Part shown: positions 11,934 to 22,874 of the stretch, one piece after another
How positions within the stretch are numbered: position 1 is the stretch's first letter
How the letters are laid out: the number at the start of each line of letters is the position of its first letter
Assembly (NCBI GenBank): GCA_963921935.1
Contig: OY998175.1
Coordinates: 159,276,809-159,340,808 of the forward strand
Length of the DNA: 64,000 nucleotides
Reading direction: 5' to 3'
Source: Galeruca laticollis
Taxonomy: Eukaryota > Arthropoda > Insecta > Coleoptera > Chrysomelidae
Notes under the pieces: model-generated
The model's input: only the letters and a program-made list of their open reading frames with translations
Told to the model about the DNA's origin: nothing
Database searches by the model: none
Position numbers and translations under genes: made by a program

Positions 11934-12135
11934 TAGGACTAAATATGATCCCTGGTACAATATAAATATCTGTGCGCTATTTCAAATAATCAAAACTCTA
12001 AGATAGGACTAACTATGATCCCTGGTACAATATAAATATCTGTGCGCTATCGCAAATAATCAAAACTCTAAGATAGGACTAAATATGATCCCTGGTACAA
12101 TATAAATATCTGTGTGCTATTTCAAATAATCAACA
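11934..12135. repeat. 70-bp minisatellite, about 2.9 copies
   Basis: Units start at 11934, 12004 and 12074, each beginning TAGGACTAAATATGATCCCT or with one base changed. Units differ by only a few substitutions; the last is incomplete. Direct tandem without spacers. Confidence 0.9.
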
Positions 12136-12212
12136 AAATATATAGGGAAATGGTCCCTGAACATAAGATAAATACCTATAACTGTTTAGATTCTACCAGT
12201 AGATGAGGGGCG

Positions 12213-12214
<2 letters not shown>

Positions 12215-12271
<57 letters not shown>
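12215..12271. repeat. (TA)n microsatellite
   Basis: Uninterrupted TA dinucleotides. The poly-Tyr/Ile ORF across it is an artefact. Confidence 0.95.
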
Positions 12272-12274
<3 letters not shown>

Positions 12275-13870
12275 ACACTAGATATGACCGAAAAAGATCT
12301 GTGGGGTCCCTCACCTTTTTTGGGACACCCGGTTAAGTCAAAGAAAATATAATACAACAAATCAATACAAAATATAATAAAATAATTGTACGTTAAAAAC
12401 TTACGTTTTGGATTATCACTAGTCACAAACTGCACACTATTACTGTTGGGGGTGAAGGGACCGTCAGTACTTAGACTGGCCTCTTCGGGGAGGGATACTT
12501 TCTCTCTCTCTTTTGACTCAAATTTTCTCGTTATTTATTCTAAATTTTACCTTGTGTGCAAGTAAGTTTCCTATATCATTATTTTTTAATTTGTAGCGTA
12601 CTGGTAAACAAATCATGACACAATCGTCATCTGTAATGTTTTGTTAAACTTGCAATAACACATTTTGTTTGTATCAATTCTTTTGTTGAGATCAACAGTT
12701 ATTAGTTATTTCGAATTAAAATAAAATTTGTCTATATAGGGCGTTCTTAAAATTTTCTATGTCATATCTCGTGTTTATTACAGTATATACAGAGCGTATT
12801 GGAATTTTCAACGATCACATCGGCTGATAAGTTCCCGTTTTGACACACAGATTGCGCCACACATTCAGAATTACATTCAAAATGAAGCTGTGAAAATTTT
12901 ATTACCATCTAACGTTGGGTTTGGAAGTAACAGTGATTTTAATAAAACAATTCTCTTATATTCGAAACTATGTAAAAAGATCGTGTGTTGGAAAAGCATT
13001 TTTGATAGTAAAAAAGTCTGTTGAAACGAAAGCTTGGCTTAATAAGTTTTATACGAACTCTGTCATACGAACACAAATTATAAAAAGGTCGTTATATATA
13101 CCAAAAGGTTAAGCAGGGTTTTCCTAGCAGTGCACATTTTACACTGCGTAGAACGTAATACGGCCGACGCAACGCAACATCTAATTCGCTACGTTAAAAG
13201 TGTTTTCCTAGGATTGTCAGTTGCAATGAGTGTTTCAAATAAATGTAAAAAGAAATTAGCTTTGGCATTTTTAATATTACAAGATGAAATGTTGCTAGAA
13301 GAAATTCATGATGACCACGATTCCTAAATAACTCTAGAAATTATGCTAGTCAATTATTTTAAAATAGAAGCGGCGAAGGAGCATTTAAACTATTCATCCA
13401 TAGACATTTGCTCGACGACGAAGCAAAATATTTAAAGCATATTTTAGAGTTACAAGACAGCTATTCTCATTTCTCTTCAATCTTGTGAAAGAAGATTTAA
13501 ATGTGGAACCATGTAATCGTGTGCTACATCCTATTTCGCCATCGCCATAACATCGAGGTAAATAATACTTTTTCCGACAACCTGCATGAAAAACGTATCA
13601 TTTCGCACTCTAAACTACCGCACAAAGTTATCTATTTCGCACTAGTGCGAAATATTCCGCAGTCACCTGTTCTGATGGATTGCTGTGCTTATTTACCTAA
13701 TAGGTACCTATACTCTGATGTTCACACAATTGTAGGCAGCTGTGACAATGACATATATTTAAATAAATTCATGACATTAATACCTACTGTCAGTGTGTTG
13801 ATTTGATTTATTTTGTAATCAAATTCATACTTATTTGTATAAGTAGAATCTGCTGATATCTGTAATGAAA
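12272..13870. other. No confident gene; possible transposon 5' region
   Basis: At 13,217-13,330 a short frame (MSVSNKCKKKLALAFLILQD) and a later frame at about 13,378-13,480 (GAFKLFIHRHLLDDEAKYLK) vaguely recall the N-terminus of insect Harbinger transposases, but no catalytic part follows. The stretch 13,590-13,870 immediately precedes the YR gene and repeats ATTTCGCAC motifs, so it may be the 5' end of that element. Confidence 0.3.
13633..13654. repeat. 22-bp perfect palindrome upstream of the YR gene
   Basis: TATTTCGCAC followed by its exact complement (TAGTGCGAAATA), 219 bp before the YR start codon. A nearby half site, CATTTCGCAC, lies at about 13,599. A palindrome of two about-11-bp arms would suit a recombinase binding site or a terminal structure, but this is inference. 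Confidence 0.5.
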
Positions 13871-13872
13871 AC

Positions 13873-14905
13873 ATGGAATATTCGTCAGATGATGAAACGG
13901 TAGATTTTATTTCCATGGAAGTCCGTAATTTGGCAAGGGAAACGACGAAAGAATTGCTACCGGTAAAATCAAAACACAAGTATGATCTTGCGTATAATAA
14001 TTTCATGGAATGGAAAGAAAAAAAGAATACGGAAAGCTTCTCCGAGGCTGTTTTATCGGCCTACATAGGAGAATTGGGATATAATTACAAGCCATGTACT
14101 GTTTGGTCAATATACTCTATGCTATGGACATCATTAATTGCTAAGCATAACGTGAACATAGGAAATTACCAAAAATTGAAAGCTGTACTGAAAAGACGCT
14201 CAGATGGATATGAACCAAAGAAATCAAGTACCTACTTTGAACCCTCAACAAATTAACCAATGTATAGCGACTGCTCCGGATGAAAAATATTTGTTAATCA
14301 AGGTAGGTGTATGTTTTAATTTGTAGAGTTGATTAATTTAGGAAGAGGATATTTATGAAGAGATTTTTAATTTGAACAATTCACCACTTATAAGTTAATT
14401 GAAGATATATCAGATATTTTATAACACAACGATGAATACTCATTTTATGTTCATAAGTTACTGTTTCTAAAAGTTATTAATATTCGCCGGTGGCTTAAAT
14501 CGTCGAAAGGTATGCTCGTACGCTCGATGGTTCAAATCCCCAAAATAGCATTTTTTTTGTAAAATTTTTGCTATTAAAATTTTCCATATTTGAAGAGGAA
14601 TTGATCATGTAACTTAGTTGATTTGTGTATATAGATTAAGTTCTCATTTTTTTTTCATAAGATACAGTGCTCACTACTCGAATAATAAGAAATAATTATT
14701 TAAAATTTTTCTAGGTTGCCTTAGCATTCGCTATAAGCGGAGCCTTGAGACGAGCTGAATTAGCCAGTGTAAAAATATGCGATTTAACTGATGTAACATC
14801 TGCATTAATTGTAAAGATTCCTAACACCAAAAATAAAGTGACTCGAACTTTTACATTAACTGGAACATTTTATGAAATGTATAAAAAGTATGCTGCGACC
14901 CAAAA
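13873..14905 (+). pseudogene. Tyrosine recombinase (YR element), split by an intron and truncated
   Basis: Exon 1 (13873-14302) encodes an acidic start, then the core-binding domain (KSKHKYDLAYNNFMEWKEKK, AYIGELGYNYKPCTVWSIYS). A single-base frame change lies near 14,230: NPQQINQCIATAPDEKYLLIK continues in another frame. Donor AAG|GTAGGT at 14302/14303 and acceptor TTCTAG at 14714 define an intron, and exon 2 continues VALAFAISGALRRAELASV, where the Arg of GALRRAEL is the first catalytic residue expected for the family. After YEMYKKYAATQK (about 14,900) the recombinase homology stops; the HxxR and Tyr motifs are absent. The enzyme class catalyses strand exchange through a Tyr-DNA intermediate. 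It is truncated exactly where the next ORF begins. Confidence 0.75.
14489..14545 (+). ncRNA. tRNA-like / SINE-head sequence in the YR intron
   Basis: A box-A-like TGGCTTAAATCG and a good box-B-like GGTTCAAATCC are spaced as in tRNA-derived sequences. No complete cloverleaf was folded, and there is no clean acceptor stem. It could be a tRNA relic or the pol III head of a SINE. Confidence 0.35.
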
Positions 14906-14907
14906 GT

Positions 14908-16350
14908 ATGGTGGACATAACGCAGGATTTTTCGGGAATTTTTAACAAAGAAGAAATGATTAACTATTTAACAAACAACTTTAACTTTTGCATCCAAGGA
15001 GAGTACAAGGAAAGGTGCAACGTTATTGTAAACAATGATAAAACAGTTGGCATAGATTGCCTTACGTGGCTTACATCTAACGCAAGGGTTAAAATATACA
15101 ACAAATTTATTTGTCAAATAACCAGTCCTGGCGTTAACAAAAGCATTGGAAACCATATTATAGATTTCGTCAACTGCCCAAATGCGAGATTAAAAGAAAC
15201 TTTCTCTTCTGCATTTGCCAAGAAGCGTGGTATTACCAGATTGGAAGCTACGATATACAACCACTCTATTGAAAATTCCCATGGGAAAGGCTACAGTCCT
15301 CTAGAAGATTGCATAACTCTGCTAGAAGATAGTAAGTTCTACTTCTAAAATGCTCCGATATACTCTGTTTCGATTGCAAAAATGCGGACAATGTTGACCG
15401 ATAGTCTACAGAACAGGTATATTGTGTTTAACAATATACTGCAGTATGTTTATTGGGGTAACAGAAATACAAGAAAATTGACAGGATTAAAAATAAATTT
15501 ACCAAAAGAATCCGACGCTAGGAAGAAGGTTATAAATTACATTCTCACTGCATGCAACTTTAATTGCCTCCCTGTTAACCATATAGAAGTTGTAGAAGAA
15601 AAGGAGAACAGAGACAATGTTCGGATTATACAAAAGTGTTACATTAAAGCTGGAGAGACTTACTTTTCTAGATCCAGTACCCCGTTTTCTACTATACCGG
15701 AGGATATTGACATACAGGACGCTGGACTAATCTCTATAGATAATTTGGTTGCATGTGTTTTAAGGAAGAGAACTAATAAAACAAACAAACTTTCTCCTTA
15801 TAAGATTAAAGAAATCGACCCTCTGTCGCAATCTTACATTACATCCACAACGGAACGAAAACAGGAAATGGATGAGCTAGATACCAAGACGCGAAAGCTG
15901 GATTTTCTCGAAAAGACAACTTCAATAAAGGAAGAATATAGAAGTCTACTGGAGAAAGAAGAGAAAATAACACAATTGAAGGAGAGATTAGAAAACTATG
16001 TTTATAGCCATTGGGCAAACCTAGACCCAGCAGGTGTGTATGAGGTGTCAGCGTTTACCATAAACAATAAAAACAAATATACTTATGTTGGTGTGTTAGC
16101 GGAAAAGGATGGCGTAAAAAATATCTACTTCTTAAATCGTTACTATCAAAATATATTCCTAAGTGTTTACAACAACAGAGAAGCTCTTATTGCAGATGGT
16201 TATATTACAATACTTTATAATAATGGTATGGAGATAATATGTTTGCTTTCAGAAAAAACTTCCGTAACATTTACTACAAATGGTATTACGTCTTATCAAG
16301 GCAACACATTCGCCAAGATAGAAAATTTAATGTTTTCTACGGAGATATGA
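14908..16350 (+). pseudogene. Unrecognised ~480-codon ORF with one internal stop, adjoining the recombinase
   Basis: I do not recognise the family with certainty. From ATG 14908 the frame runs to TGA 16348-16350, interrupted only by TAA at 15346-15348. The N-terminal third has an ordered look of an enzyme or replication protein: IDCLTWLTSNARVKIYNKF (about residue 50), then TSPGVNKSIGNHIIDF, then KRGITRLEATIY. About 310-360 is charged and probably coiled coil (KREEKITQLKERLENY-like; 15,840-16,000). The C-terminal part is a beta-rich Tyr/Asn-rich segment. The pattern KIYNK then GITRLE is reminiscent of some replication initiators, but no HUH motif is seen, so that is a weak guess. It abuts the truncated recombinase without a gap and overlaps the next ORF by ATGA. 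Origin could be viral, or a mobile element of an undescribed class. Confidence 0.5.
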
Positions 16351-16706
16351 AGAATATTCCTTATACCCAAGAAGATATGACCCAAATTAAAAACATTACC
16401 GTGTAGAGGAGAGAAGATCGTATTAAAATAAGGCTTTGCCAGCACTTAAAAGAAATTTCCGAAGGAACAGAAATGGTAATTACCGCTATAAAGGAAGTTA
16501 AAAACAGAAAGAGACTTCGTTACATATTAAAGTTTGAGAATTCCGAAATCTTCTATTGCTCGAATTACTGGTTGGAAAGAGAATTTCCAGAAATGGACCT
16601 AAGCTATAGAATTAAGATAAAAATAGATAAAATTAAACATACGCCTAATAGAAATAAGGAAAGAGTTTTATTTTGTGTGAAATATTTGTATTTGTTTGTA
16701 TTATAG
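16347..16706 (+). pseudogene. Small unrecognised ORF overlapping the previous one by ATGA; one internal stop
   Basis: ATG 16347-16349 overlaps TGA 16348-16350 of the preceding ORF. The frame is 119 codons with one TAG at 16404-16406; a start at 16473 lies after the stop. The part 16,410-16,670 (KIRLCQHLKEISEGTEMVIT, then LRYILKFENSEIFYCSNYWL) alternates short beta-like stretches with charged turns, as a small OB-fold or nucleic-acid-binding protein would. No family is recognised. The overlap and shared decay state suggest it was co-expressed with its upstream partner. A polyadenylation-like AATAAA follows at about 16,724. Confidence 0.45.
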
Positions 16707-17335
16707 TTAACATGCTATTATTGTAAATAAAAACTATTTTAAAAATAGTGTTGTGTTTCTGTGTTTGTTGGGTTTGCTATATTAGGACTAGGATGGAACA
16801 GGATACTTTTCTTGGTTGAGAGAAGGGGCGGGGGTCGTGGAAACCGTTTCGTTGAAAGTAAAGTAGTAATGTGGTTTTCTTACCTATATGACGGTAGATG
16901 GATGGTAATGTAGGTTAACTGTATTAACGACACTAGAAGGATAATGTAGATTGACAGTATTGACGATAGATAGCAGGGCAAGGTAGGTTAACTGTATTAC
17001 CGGCACATGTTGGTTGTAGTGCCCTTATGGCACCTTTTTTGTACATCCTGTATATAAAAAATAATCCACATATCACAATGCCGTTTGTTCGATAAAAATC
17101 CGACCAATAATAGCAGAGATACATAGTGCTCTTATGACATCTTTATGTCGACACCCTGTATATTGATTAATCATAGTGCCTCACCCTACCACACGACACC
17201 AGAGCCCCATTTGAAACACCCGCCAACGACACTAGCACCATCAACGCCATCTAGTGGCGAAAATTGGAAACAGTGAGCCCGAAATGCTCCAGGGATAACA
17301 TAGTATATCTACTGATAAACTCAACGCTGAAGAGA
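16707..17335. other. Degenerate short repeats, no gene
   Basis: About 16,905-17,005 holds three diverged units sharing TAGGTTAACTGTATTA-like cores. A roughly 35-bp sequence ending in a CCTGTATAT-type motif recurs at about 17,017-17,056 and 17,128-17,162, possibly ends of small non-autonomous elements. Confidence 0.45.
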
Positions 17336-17339
17336 CGAA

Positions 17340-18193
17340 CTGGATGCGTGAAAAAATTATCCGTACAGCAGAAAACAGGGCGCAAATTGCTATGCTAAGA
17401 AGTCTTAGCTGTTCAGCTTGTCATCTCGCAATATATCTCGGCATTTCTGATGGCAGTGCGAAGAGGATTTTATACACAACGATCTCCAGTACCACCCATA
17501 TAAAATTTAGCTAGTGCACGTTCTGCATATTGGTGATGAGGCAATCTCGTCCTGCTTTTTGTAATAGGATCTTGGACATGATGAATGACAACGCAGATCT
17601 TTTCAACAATCTTTGGATTAGTGATGAGGCACATCTGCATCTTTCAGGCTTCGTCAATAAGCAGAATTTTTGTTCTTGGTCACGAGAAAATTCACAAAGA
17701 ATACAAGAAAATCCGCTTCACAGTGTTAAAGTAACAGTCTGGTGTGCTATCTCATCAAGGGCTGTTTTAGAACCATCTTTTTTTGAGGACGAAAATGAGT
17801 ATGCAGTACAGTGAATACTCTGCGCTATATTTACATGTTGTAAAACGTTCTTCAACTTAAATTAGCTAGTAAACCTGTTCACCAAAGCATTGTGCTACCT
17901 GCCACACACCCAATGCTTCAATGACTGTTCTAGGACGCTCATTTCTTACTCACGTAATTTCCAAGAACAGAGACATTCCGTTACCTGCGAGAATACCTGA
18001 TCCCTCTACATGCGATTACTTTCTCTGGGAATACTTGAAATCACGTGATTTCCAATCACTGCCGCCTCGGGAACTTAAACAACGGATTCGCGAAGAAGTG
18101 ATACGGATTCCTACAGCCACACTTAAAAATGTGACGTATAACCTTAGCTCAAGATTGCTGGAATGTGTCGAACAAAATGAAGGACATCTTTGA
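17340..18193 (+). pseudogene. Tc3/mariner-like DDE transposase relic
   Basis: The first catalytic block is ISDEAHLHLSGFVNKQNF (about 17,618-17,670), followed by HSVKVTVWCAIS (about 17,718). A damaged QQDGA region precedes PHTQ/NASMTVL at about 17,905-17,930, and the third block PDPSTCDYFLWEYLKS lies at about 18,000-18,045, then RIREEVIRIPTATLKNV. The parent family inserts at TA. Multiple frame changes and loss of the second Asp block make this inactive. The weak N-terminal helix-turn-helix region runs from about 17,340. Confidence 0.8.
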
Positions 18194-18940
18194 AATGTTA
18201 TTTTTAAATAATTGTAGGTAATTATGTAACTTTCAATTGGTATATTTTAAATTAATAAATTTCCTTTTGTTAAATTACTTACGGTGTTTTCATAATCACC
18301 TGATTCACTACTTATATTTGTGAAGTTCCGAGTTGGTTAATTCTTCTATTTAACTATTTCATAAATATCAAATACCCCTATTTTAACTACATCGATAGAA
18401 AATTCCTCTACGCACCTGACCAACTGATTATTTGTGTACCTACCTATTGTTGTATGTATTTACTCTCCGTTCTTGGATTCTGCTTCGCGCTGTTTGGTCT
18501 GTCAGATCAAAGATTTTATGTATGATCTTGTATTTTAGCAGCTTGGCGCTGATAACCGAATGTGGGAAATCTAACAGGTGTACGAACCAGCAATTACTGA
18601 TATATGGAAGCAAGTGTGACAGTGCTTAAACGTACTCCCGACATGATTCTCCGAGGCAATTTATACATTTGCTAAGAATGATTTTTTTTTCAAAAATACA
18701 GGGATAGATCATCAAACAGGGTGAAAGGTGAAATGTAGGATAGTGTTTGAGCAGATGCGGTTCCAGGGTAGACTTTTTCTGCGTTTTAGGACCAAATAAT
18801 TAGATATGTTAATTCGTAAATTTATATAGCTACTAACTACCCCGGCTGAGTTTTTACGTTCTGTACCATTATGATGGGAGTGAAAGCGAAGTAAGCACGC
18901 CTGCCTATGTTTGTTATAGAGCAGTTGTGTCGACAGAAGG
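18194..18940. other. No gene recognised
   Basis: 3' remains of the mariner-like copy up to about 18,300, then AT-rich sequence without supportable features. Confidence 0.4.
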
Positions 18941-18946
18941 ACGAAA

Positions 18947-19851
18947 TTAAATGACGAAGGCTATGATATCTCGGGAATTAAGGATGGTATTCATTATGGT
19001 TACCGTAAGGATTTCTATGTTGATTTTACTCTCTGTGGATAGGTGGGGTTTTTCCAGTCTAACAGGAGCGATTTCTTGTTTTTTTGGGGTAGCTAGCCTG
19101 TTGGGGCAGCGAGTGTGAAAAGCGGGGTGAGGACCACCGCAATTTTGCATTTTTCTGGGTGGTGGCCGATTTGGCCGCAGGAAGGATAGATCGGTTTAGA
19201 CCTGATAGATTCGGAAGAGAGTCCGGTATGTATGTAACGGTTGCAGTATTCGGGGACTGGGGGTAGCCGATTGGCGTTGGAAGGTTCGTATTGGTATGCG
19301 AGATCATGGAATAAGAGACCAGAAGTGAGGGGTTGGTGGTGATGGATTTCGGAGTCGGTGATAATGCGGAACATGGAAGTGGGTTTATTTGTAGGCTTTG
19401 CAATGGTTCGCCAAATTTTTTGGTAAGGGAAATTTTGCTTTTGAAGAAACTCTTCAAATTTTTCTAGAGGGATGGAAGCGTCTACATTTATGCAGATGAA
19501 GGAAAATGTGGGTGTGAGTATTTTGACCAGACAGGGGGACGTTGAGTGAAATGGAGGGTGTTTATGGTGATGTTGGGGTCGCCGGTGAAGTTATGGATTG
19601 TTTTTAAGAGTGTGGAGGGTGCCATTGTTGAGGAGGTTTTAAGGAGGGCGGTTCGATTGAAGTTTGCTTTTAGATAAAGGATGTGTCCGCGCAGGAGTTC
19701 GTAGGTATTTAGGAGATTGAAGAGGGATTTTTGGGATGAATATTGAAGGAAGGTTTCTAAGGTTTAGAGTTTGGGTACAGGTAGAATTGTTGATAGGCGT
19801 TGAGCTTTGAGTCGGCCGGGGTTTAGTTCTGTCGACGAGGGTGAAATCCAA
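18947..19851 (-). pseudogene. LINE (Jockey-like) ORF1/gag relic with zinc knuckle
   Basis: Minus-strand frames between 19,851 and 18,947 read successively LYLKANFNRTALLKTS, then EEFLQKQNFPYQKIW, then HHHQPLTSGLLFHDLAYQY, then a CCHC-type segment CGQIGHHPEKC with CGGPHPAFHTRCPN. This is the layout of the nucleic-acid-binding ORF1 protein of Jockey-type non-LTR retrotransposons. Frameshifts separate the blocks, the first knuckle Cys is altered (YPSCGQ), and no reverse-transcriptase ORF follows. Clade assignment is tentative. Confidence 0.6.
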
Positions 19852-19861
19852 TTGAGGGTGT

Positions 19862-20526
19862 GGGAGATTGGGATCTTATGGAGGAAGCCTAAAACCTGGA
19901 GGGAGAGACAAAGGAAGTGTGTTTTGGTATTAGGATTGGGAAGTTTTGGGGTTTAGAGAATGTTTATTCAGAGGAGTTAGTTTTTTTACTGTTGAGGGTT
20001 TAGTTCATTAGACGTTGGTAGGTTTCTCTATGTTCGGGGGAGTTTAGGTAAACGCATAAGGCTTTTGTGTCGTCTGGGTTGTAGTTAGGGTGATTGGGGG
20101 TTGCTCAGGATACAAAATGCAAGCCAGAGGTGATGCACCAAACAGATAAATGTAAATGCAGGGAACTAAAATATATGGGATTGACCAATTTCTGTAAACG
20201 TTGATAGAAAATGGGGTTAAAGCGCTCCAGCTTTCCAAAGACGCGCCTTCCCGCCTTTAAACAATATTATAATATTGAGTAAAAATTTCCACCCCTCTCT
20301 AATAGTAGAATTTTTTGAAGAAAACTGTACTTTTTAGTTCCAATGACTATATTTATTTGTGACAAACATAAAGTACATAAAAAATATTAATGAAACACGA
20401 AACAATGGTAATAAAACAAAAAAAGTATCAAAGTTACAAAACTTTAATCTAAAATATAAAAGAAAAATAAAGTAGCGATTATTTTGAAACAGATAATACA
20501 TAATAATGATATAAAATGTGAAGGTC
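19862..20526. other. No gene recognised
   Basis: Left part is probably the 5' region of the LINE copy (purine-rich on the plus strand); the remainder is AT-rich. Confidence 0.35.
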
Positions 20527-20745
20527 TTACAAAAATTGGAATTTTGAAGCTTTACGTTTAACAAATTCATTAACAAGATTTTCTATATCAAGTTGCTTTA
20601 AAAAGTCAGACTCTATAGAAATAATAGCAAGATTTCCTAACTGCTCTTAGGACCATTCTAGATCGTCAATAATTTTAATCAACTTTAATTTAGAGAATGA
20701 CCTCTCTGCAGAAGCTACAGAAGCTGGAATGTAATGCAATCGTAA
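20527..20745 (-). pseudogene. hAT transposase C-terminal dimerisation fragment (ZMYM1-like)
   Basis: Minus-strand reading gives LIKIIDDLEWS, one stop, then EQLGNLAIISIESDFLKQLD and ENLVNEFVKRKASKFQF before a stop at 20,527-20,529. This matches the hATC end of ZMYM1-type hAT proteins. Nothing of the catalytic part remains here. Confidence 0.65.
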
Positions 20746-20989
20746 TGTTTGGAAGTGAGTAGGTTAGGTTATTTATTGCCATGTAATTAATGTGTGTCGT
20801 GTAAAACTTCTATTTCGTTTACAAAAATTAAGTTGATCTAGCTCAGAATATTTGCCGAAATCTTCAACATTCTTCAAAAAATTAAGTAAATCAAAATGGA
20901 ACGATAATAGTTTAAATATTTTGTGATGCCGTGGGTAGTCAGGGGTACATAAAGGGCTGTTTGGTTTGGTTTTAACACTTGTTAACTGT

Positions 20990-21777
20990 AATATATGTTT
21001 CTTTCAGAAAGCCAGTTTTTAAATTGTTGTTTAGTCCAAGCAGTCGTAGGTAATTTTTCATTTAGAACATTGTGATATGGGGCGTTATCAATTACCACAA
21101 CAGCGTTTTTTGGTAGGTTTATAATACGTTTTTCTTGTACCCAATTCTCTTAATTTTCGTACGCCATTTCATTATGATAATCTCCTGTTTTTGACTGGGA
21201 GTTCTACATAATATCAGCATTAGGTTCAAAACCATTTTCACTTCCTGCATGCACAATGATGAGCCTATTACCTTTTAAAACGCGTTTTCTTAATCCTATG
21301 TTACTCTTGTCGCTCCATCCTTTAATGTGCCTGTGACATAAATGAATGTATATTTCATCCATAGGTTTGTTCTGTTCTCTGCACTTTTTTATGTTTCTTA
21401 AATATAGTAGGCGTACATGTCTGATTTCGTGACGTTCCATTAAAAAACTTCTGTTGTTTTACATGTTGGTCCAACGAAAACCCAAAGAATGTATTTGTTT
21501 CCGCAGAGATTCGCGACTTACTGCGAAGCCATAACTATCTGCAAAGGTTTGGTGTACATTTCTTAACGTGGGTACTTTTTTCTCGGATATGTGATAATTT
21601 ATTATGGACCATCTAAGCACAGTTTTGTCGAATTGATCTATACGGATACTGGACATTTTTTGTTTCTTACTAGGCACATCAGTGTCAGCTCCTGCCAGAG
21701 CTTCTTTTTTGATATGGGAAACCGTTCTTTGGCTAACTTTCGTAGCAGCAGAAACTCGTTCAATGACCGGACAATAA
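20990..21777 (-). pseudogene. IS630-type transposase, main exon (broken)
   Basis: Minus strand from 21,777: IERVSAATKVSQRTVSHIKK is a helix-turn-helix block, then VPSKKQKMSSIRIDQFDK, then PTLRNVHQTFADSYGFAVSR. Further on are GWSDKSNIGLRKRVLKGNRL and IIVHAGSENGFEPNADIM, then the second catalytic block NAVVVIDNAPYHNV (about 21,070-21,110). The YLDETW block is degraded and the C-terminal Glu block is missing. The likely first exon lies 8.4 kb away at 30,222-30,352, separated by the gypsy/copia nest. A GTCCGG where a splice acceptor would be expected suggests the acceptor mutated. Confidence 0.75.
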
Positions 21778-21834
21778 AATAAGTCGATATAAATGTTGTA
21801 TTAAAAGTTTTACTCAGTGTATTTTTATACAAAT

Positions 21835-22569
21835 AAAATGAGGAAGAAATCTGCTACTATATTGGTTCTACCAGGAGAATAAAGTACCTTTAAATTATAA
21901 GGTTGAAGTTGTAGTGCCCATCGTGCAAGGCGTCCCGTAGATGTTTTCAATCCTAATAACCACTTCAACGGCTGGTGGTCAGTAATGACAATTGTTTCGG
22001 AATTTTCGATATATCCTCGAAATTTCGAGATAGCCCAAACAATTGCTAAGGCTTCTCGCTCCGTAGTCGTATAGTTCCTCTCTGCACTCGTTAATAAGCG
22101 ACTCGCATACTCAATAGGGTGTTCGGATGCTCCCTCCCCCTGGACCAAAACTGCACCGATGGCATAGCGACTAGCGTCGGATTTAATAGTGAAGGGTTCA
22201 CTCTCATCTGCTTGTTTGAGGATTGGAGCAGTTATCAGACAGTTCTTTAATTTGTTACACGCATCTTGCTCCGTTGTTCCCCATATCCACGGAGTATTCT
22301 TCCGAGTCAAATTTGTCAGGGGTTTTGCAATGCTGACAAAATTTGCAATAAATCGGCGATACCATGAACAAGTTTGGATGAATCTTAGATCCTTTACATG
22401 GGTAGGCACAGGTAAATCCACAATTGCTTGGCTTTTGTTGGGATCGATCGTGATCCCATCTGGTGTCAGTACGTGGCCTAAGAATCCAATGGCCGAACAA
22501 GCAAAACGGCATTTAGTTCCATTAATACGGAGTTGGAAATCGTGTAAACGTCGAAACACTTGTTCCAAG
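21835..22569 (-). pseudogene. gypsy copy 1 pol: late RT, connection and RNase H
   Basis: Reading QVFRRLHDFQLRIN, CRFACSAIGFLGHVLTPDGI, then the tether segment PWIWGTTEQDACNKLKNC, then RNase H (FTIKSDASRYAIGAVLVQGE, RNYTTTEREALAIVWA, VITDHQPLKWLLG). The frame then ends in non-homologous sequence after PGRTNIVAD at about 21,850. One residue is missing near LRFIQT relative to the second copy. The parent enzyme copies the RNA genome and removes it from hybrids. The upstream continuation is at 27,202. Confidence 0.85.
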
Positions 22570-22765
22570 TGTTAAAGTAAAATTGTACTTTATATGTTAA
22601 TTGTTCTAAAAGACAGTCGGTAGTCGTTACCTTGACTACAAATAAATGATTTGATTTCAATTTCAATTTTTCTAACTTGTCAGTCAAAAGCGAACAGTTA
22701 TGTTAATTTACTGAATAAAAAGTTCACATCAAGATTAAACTGCATTCCTTGTATTTATTTTAATT
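22570..22765 (+). repeat. copia 5' LTR
   Basis: 196 bp, starts TGTTAAAGTAAAATTG; same sequence as 27006-27201. Contains AATAAA-type polyadenylation motifs. Confidence 0.93.
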
Positions 22766-22874
22766 GGTTATGGGCCCAGTACGCTTAATTGTGTACTAGA
22801 ATCGTTTTTATTCAAGAAAGAATAAATTCGTATAAGAAACGGTTGGACTGTGAAGTATCGTTGAATAGCCACAG

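Noticed and set aside
11934..12135. Possible CRISPR-like array
   Set aside because: Units are directly adjacent without unique spacers, and the sequence is eukaryotic; it is a minisatellite.
14908..15348. HUH-type rolling-circle initiator
   Set aside because: I looked for a His-hydrophobic-His motif and a following catalytic Tyr/Lys and did not find them, so a Rep assignment was not made.
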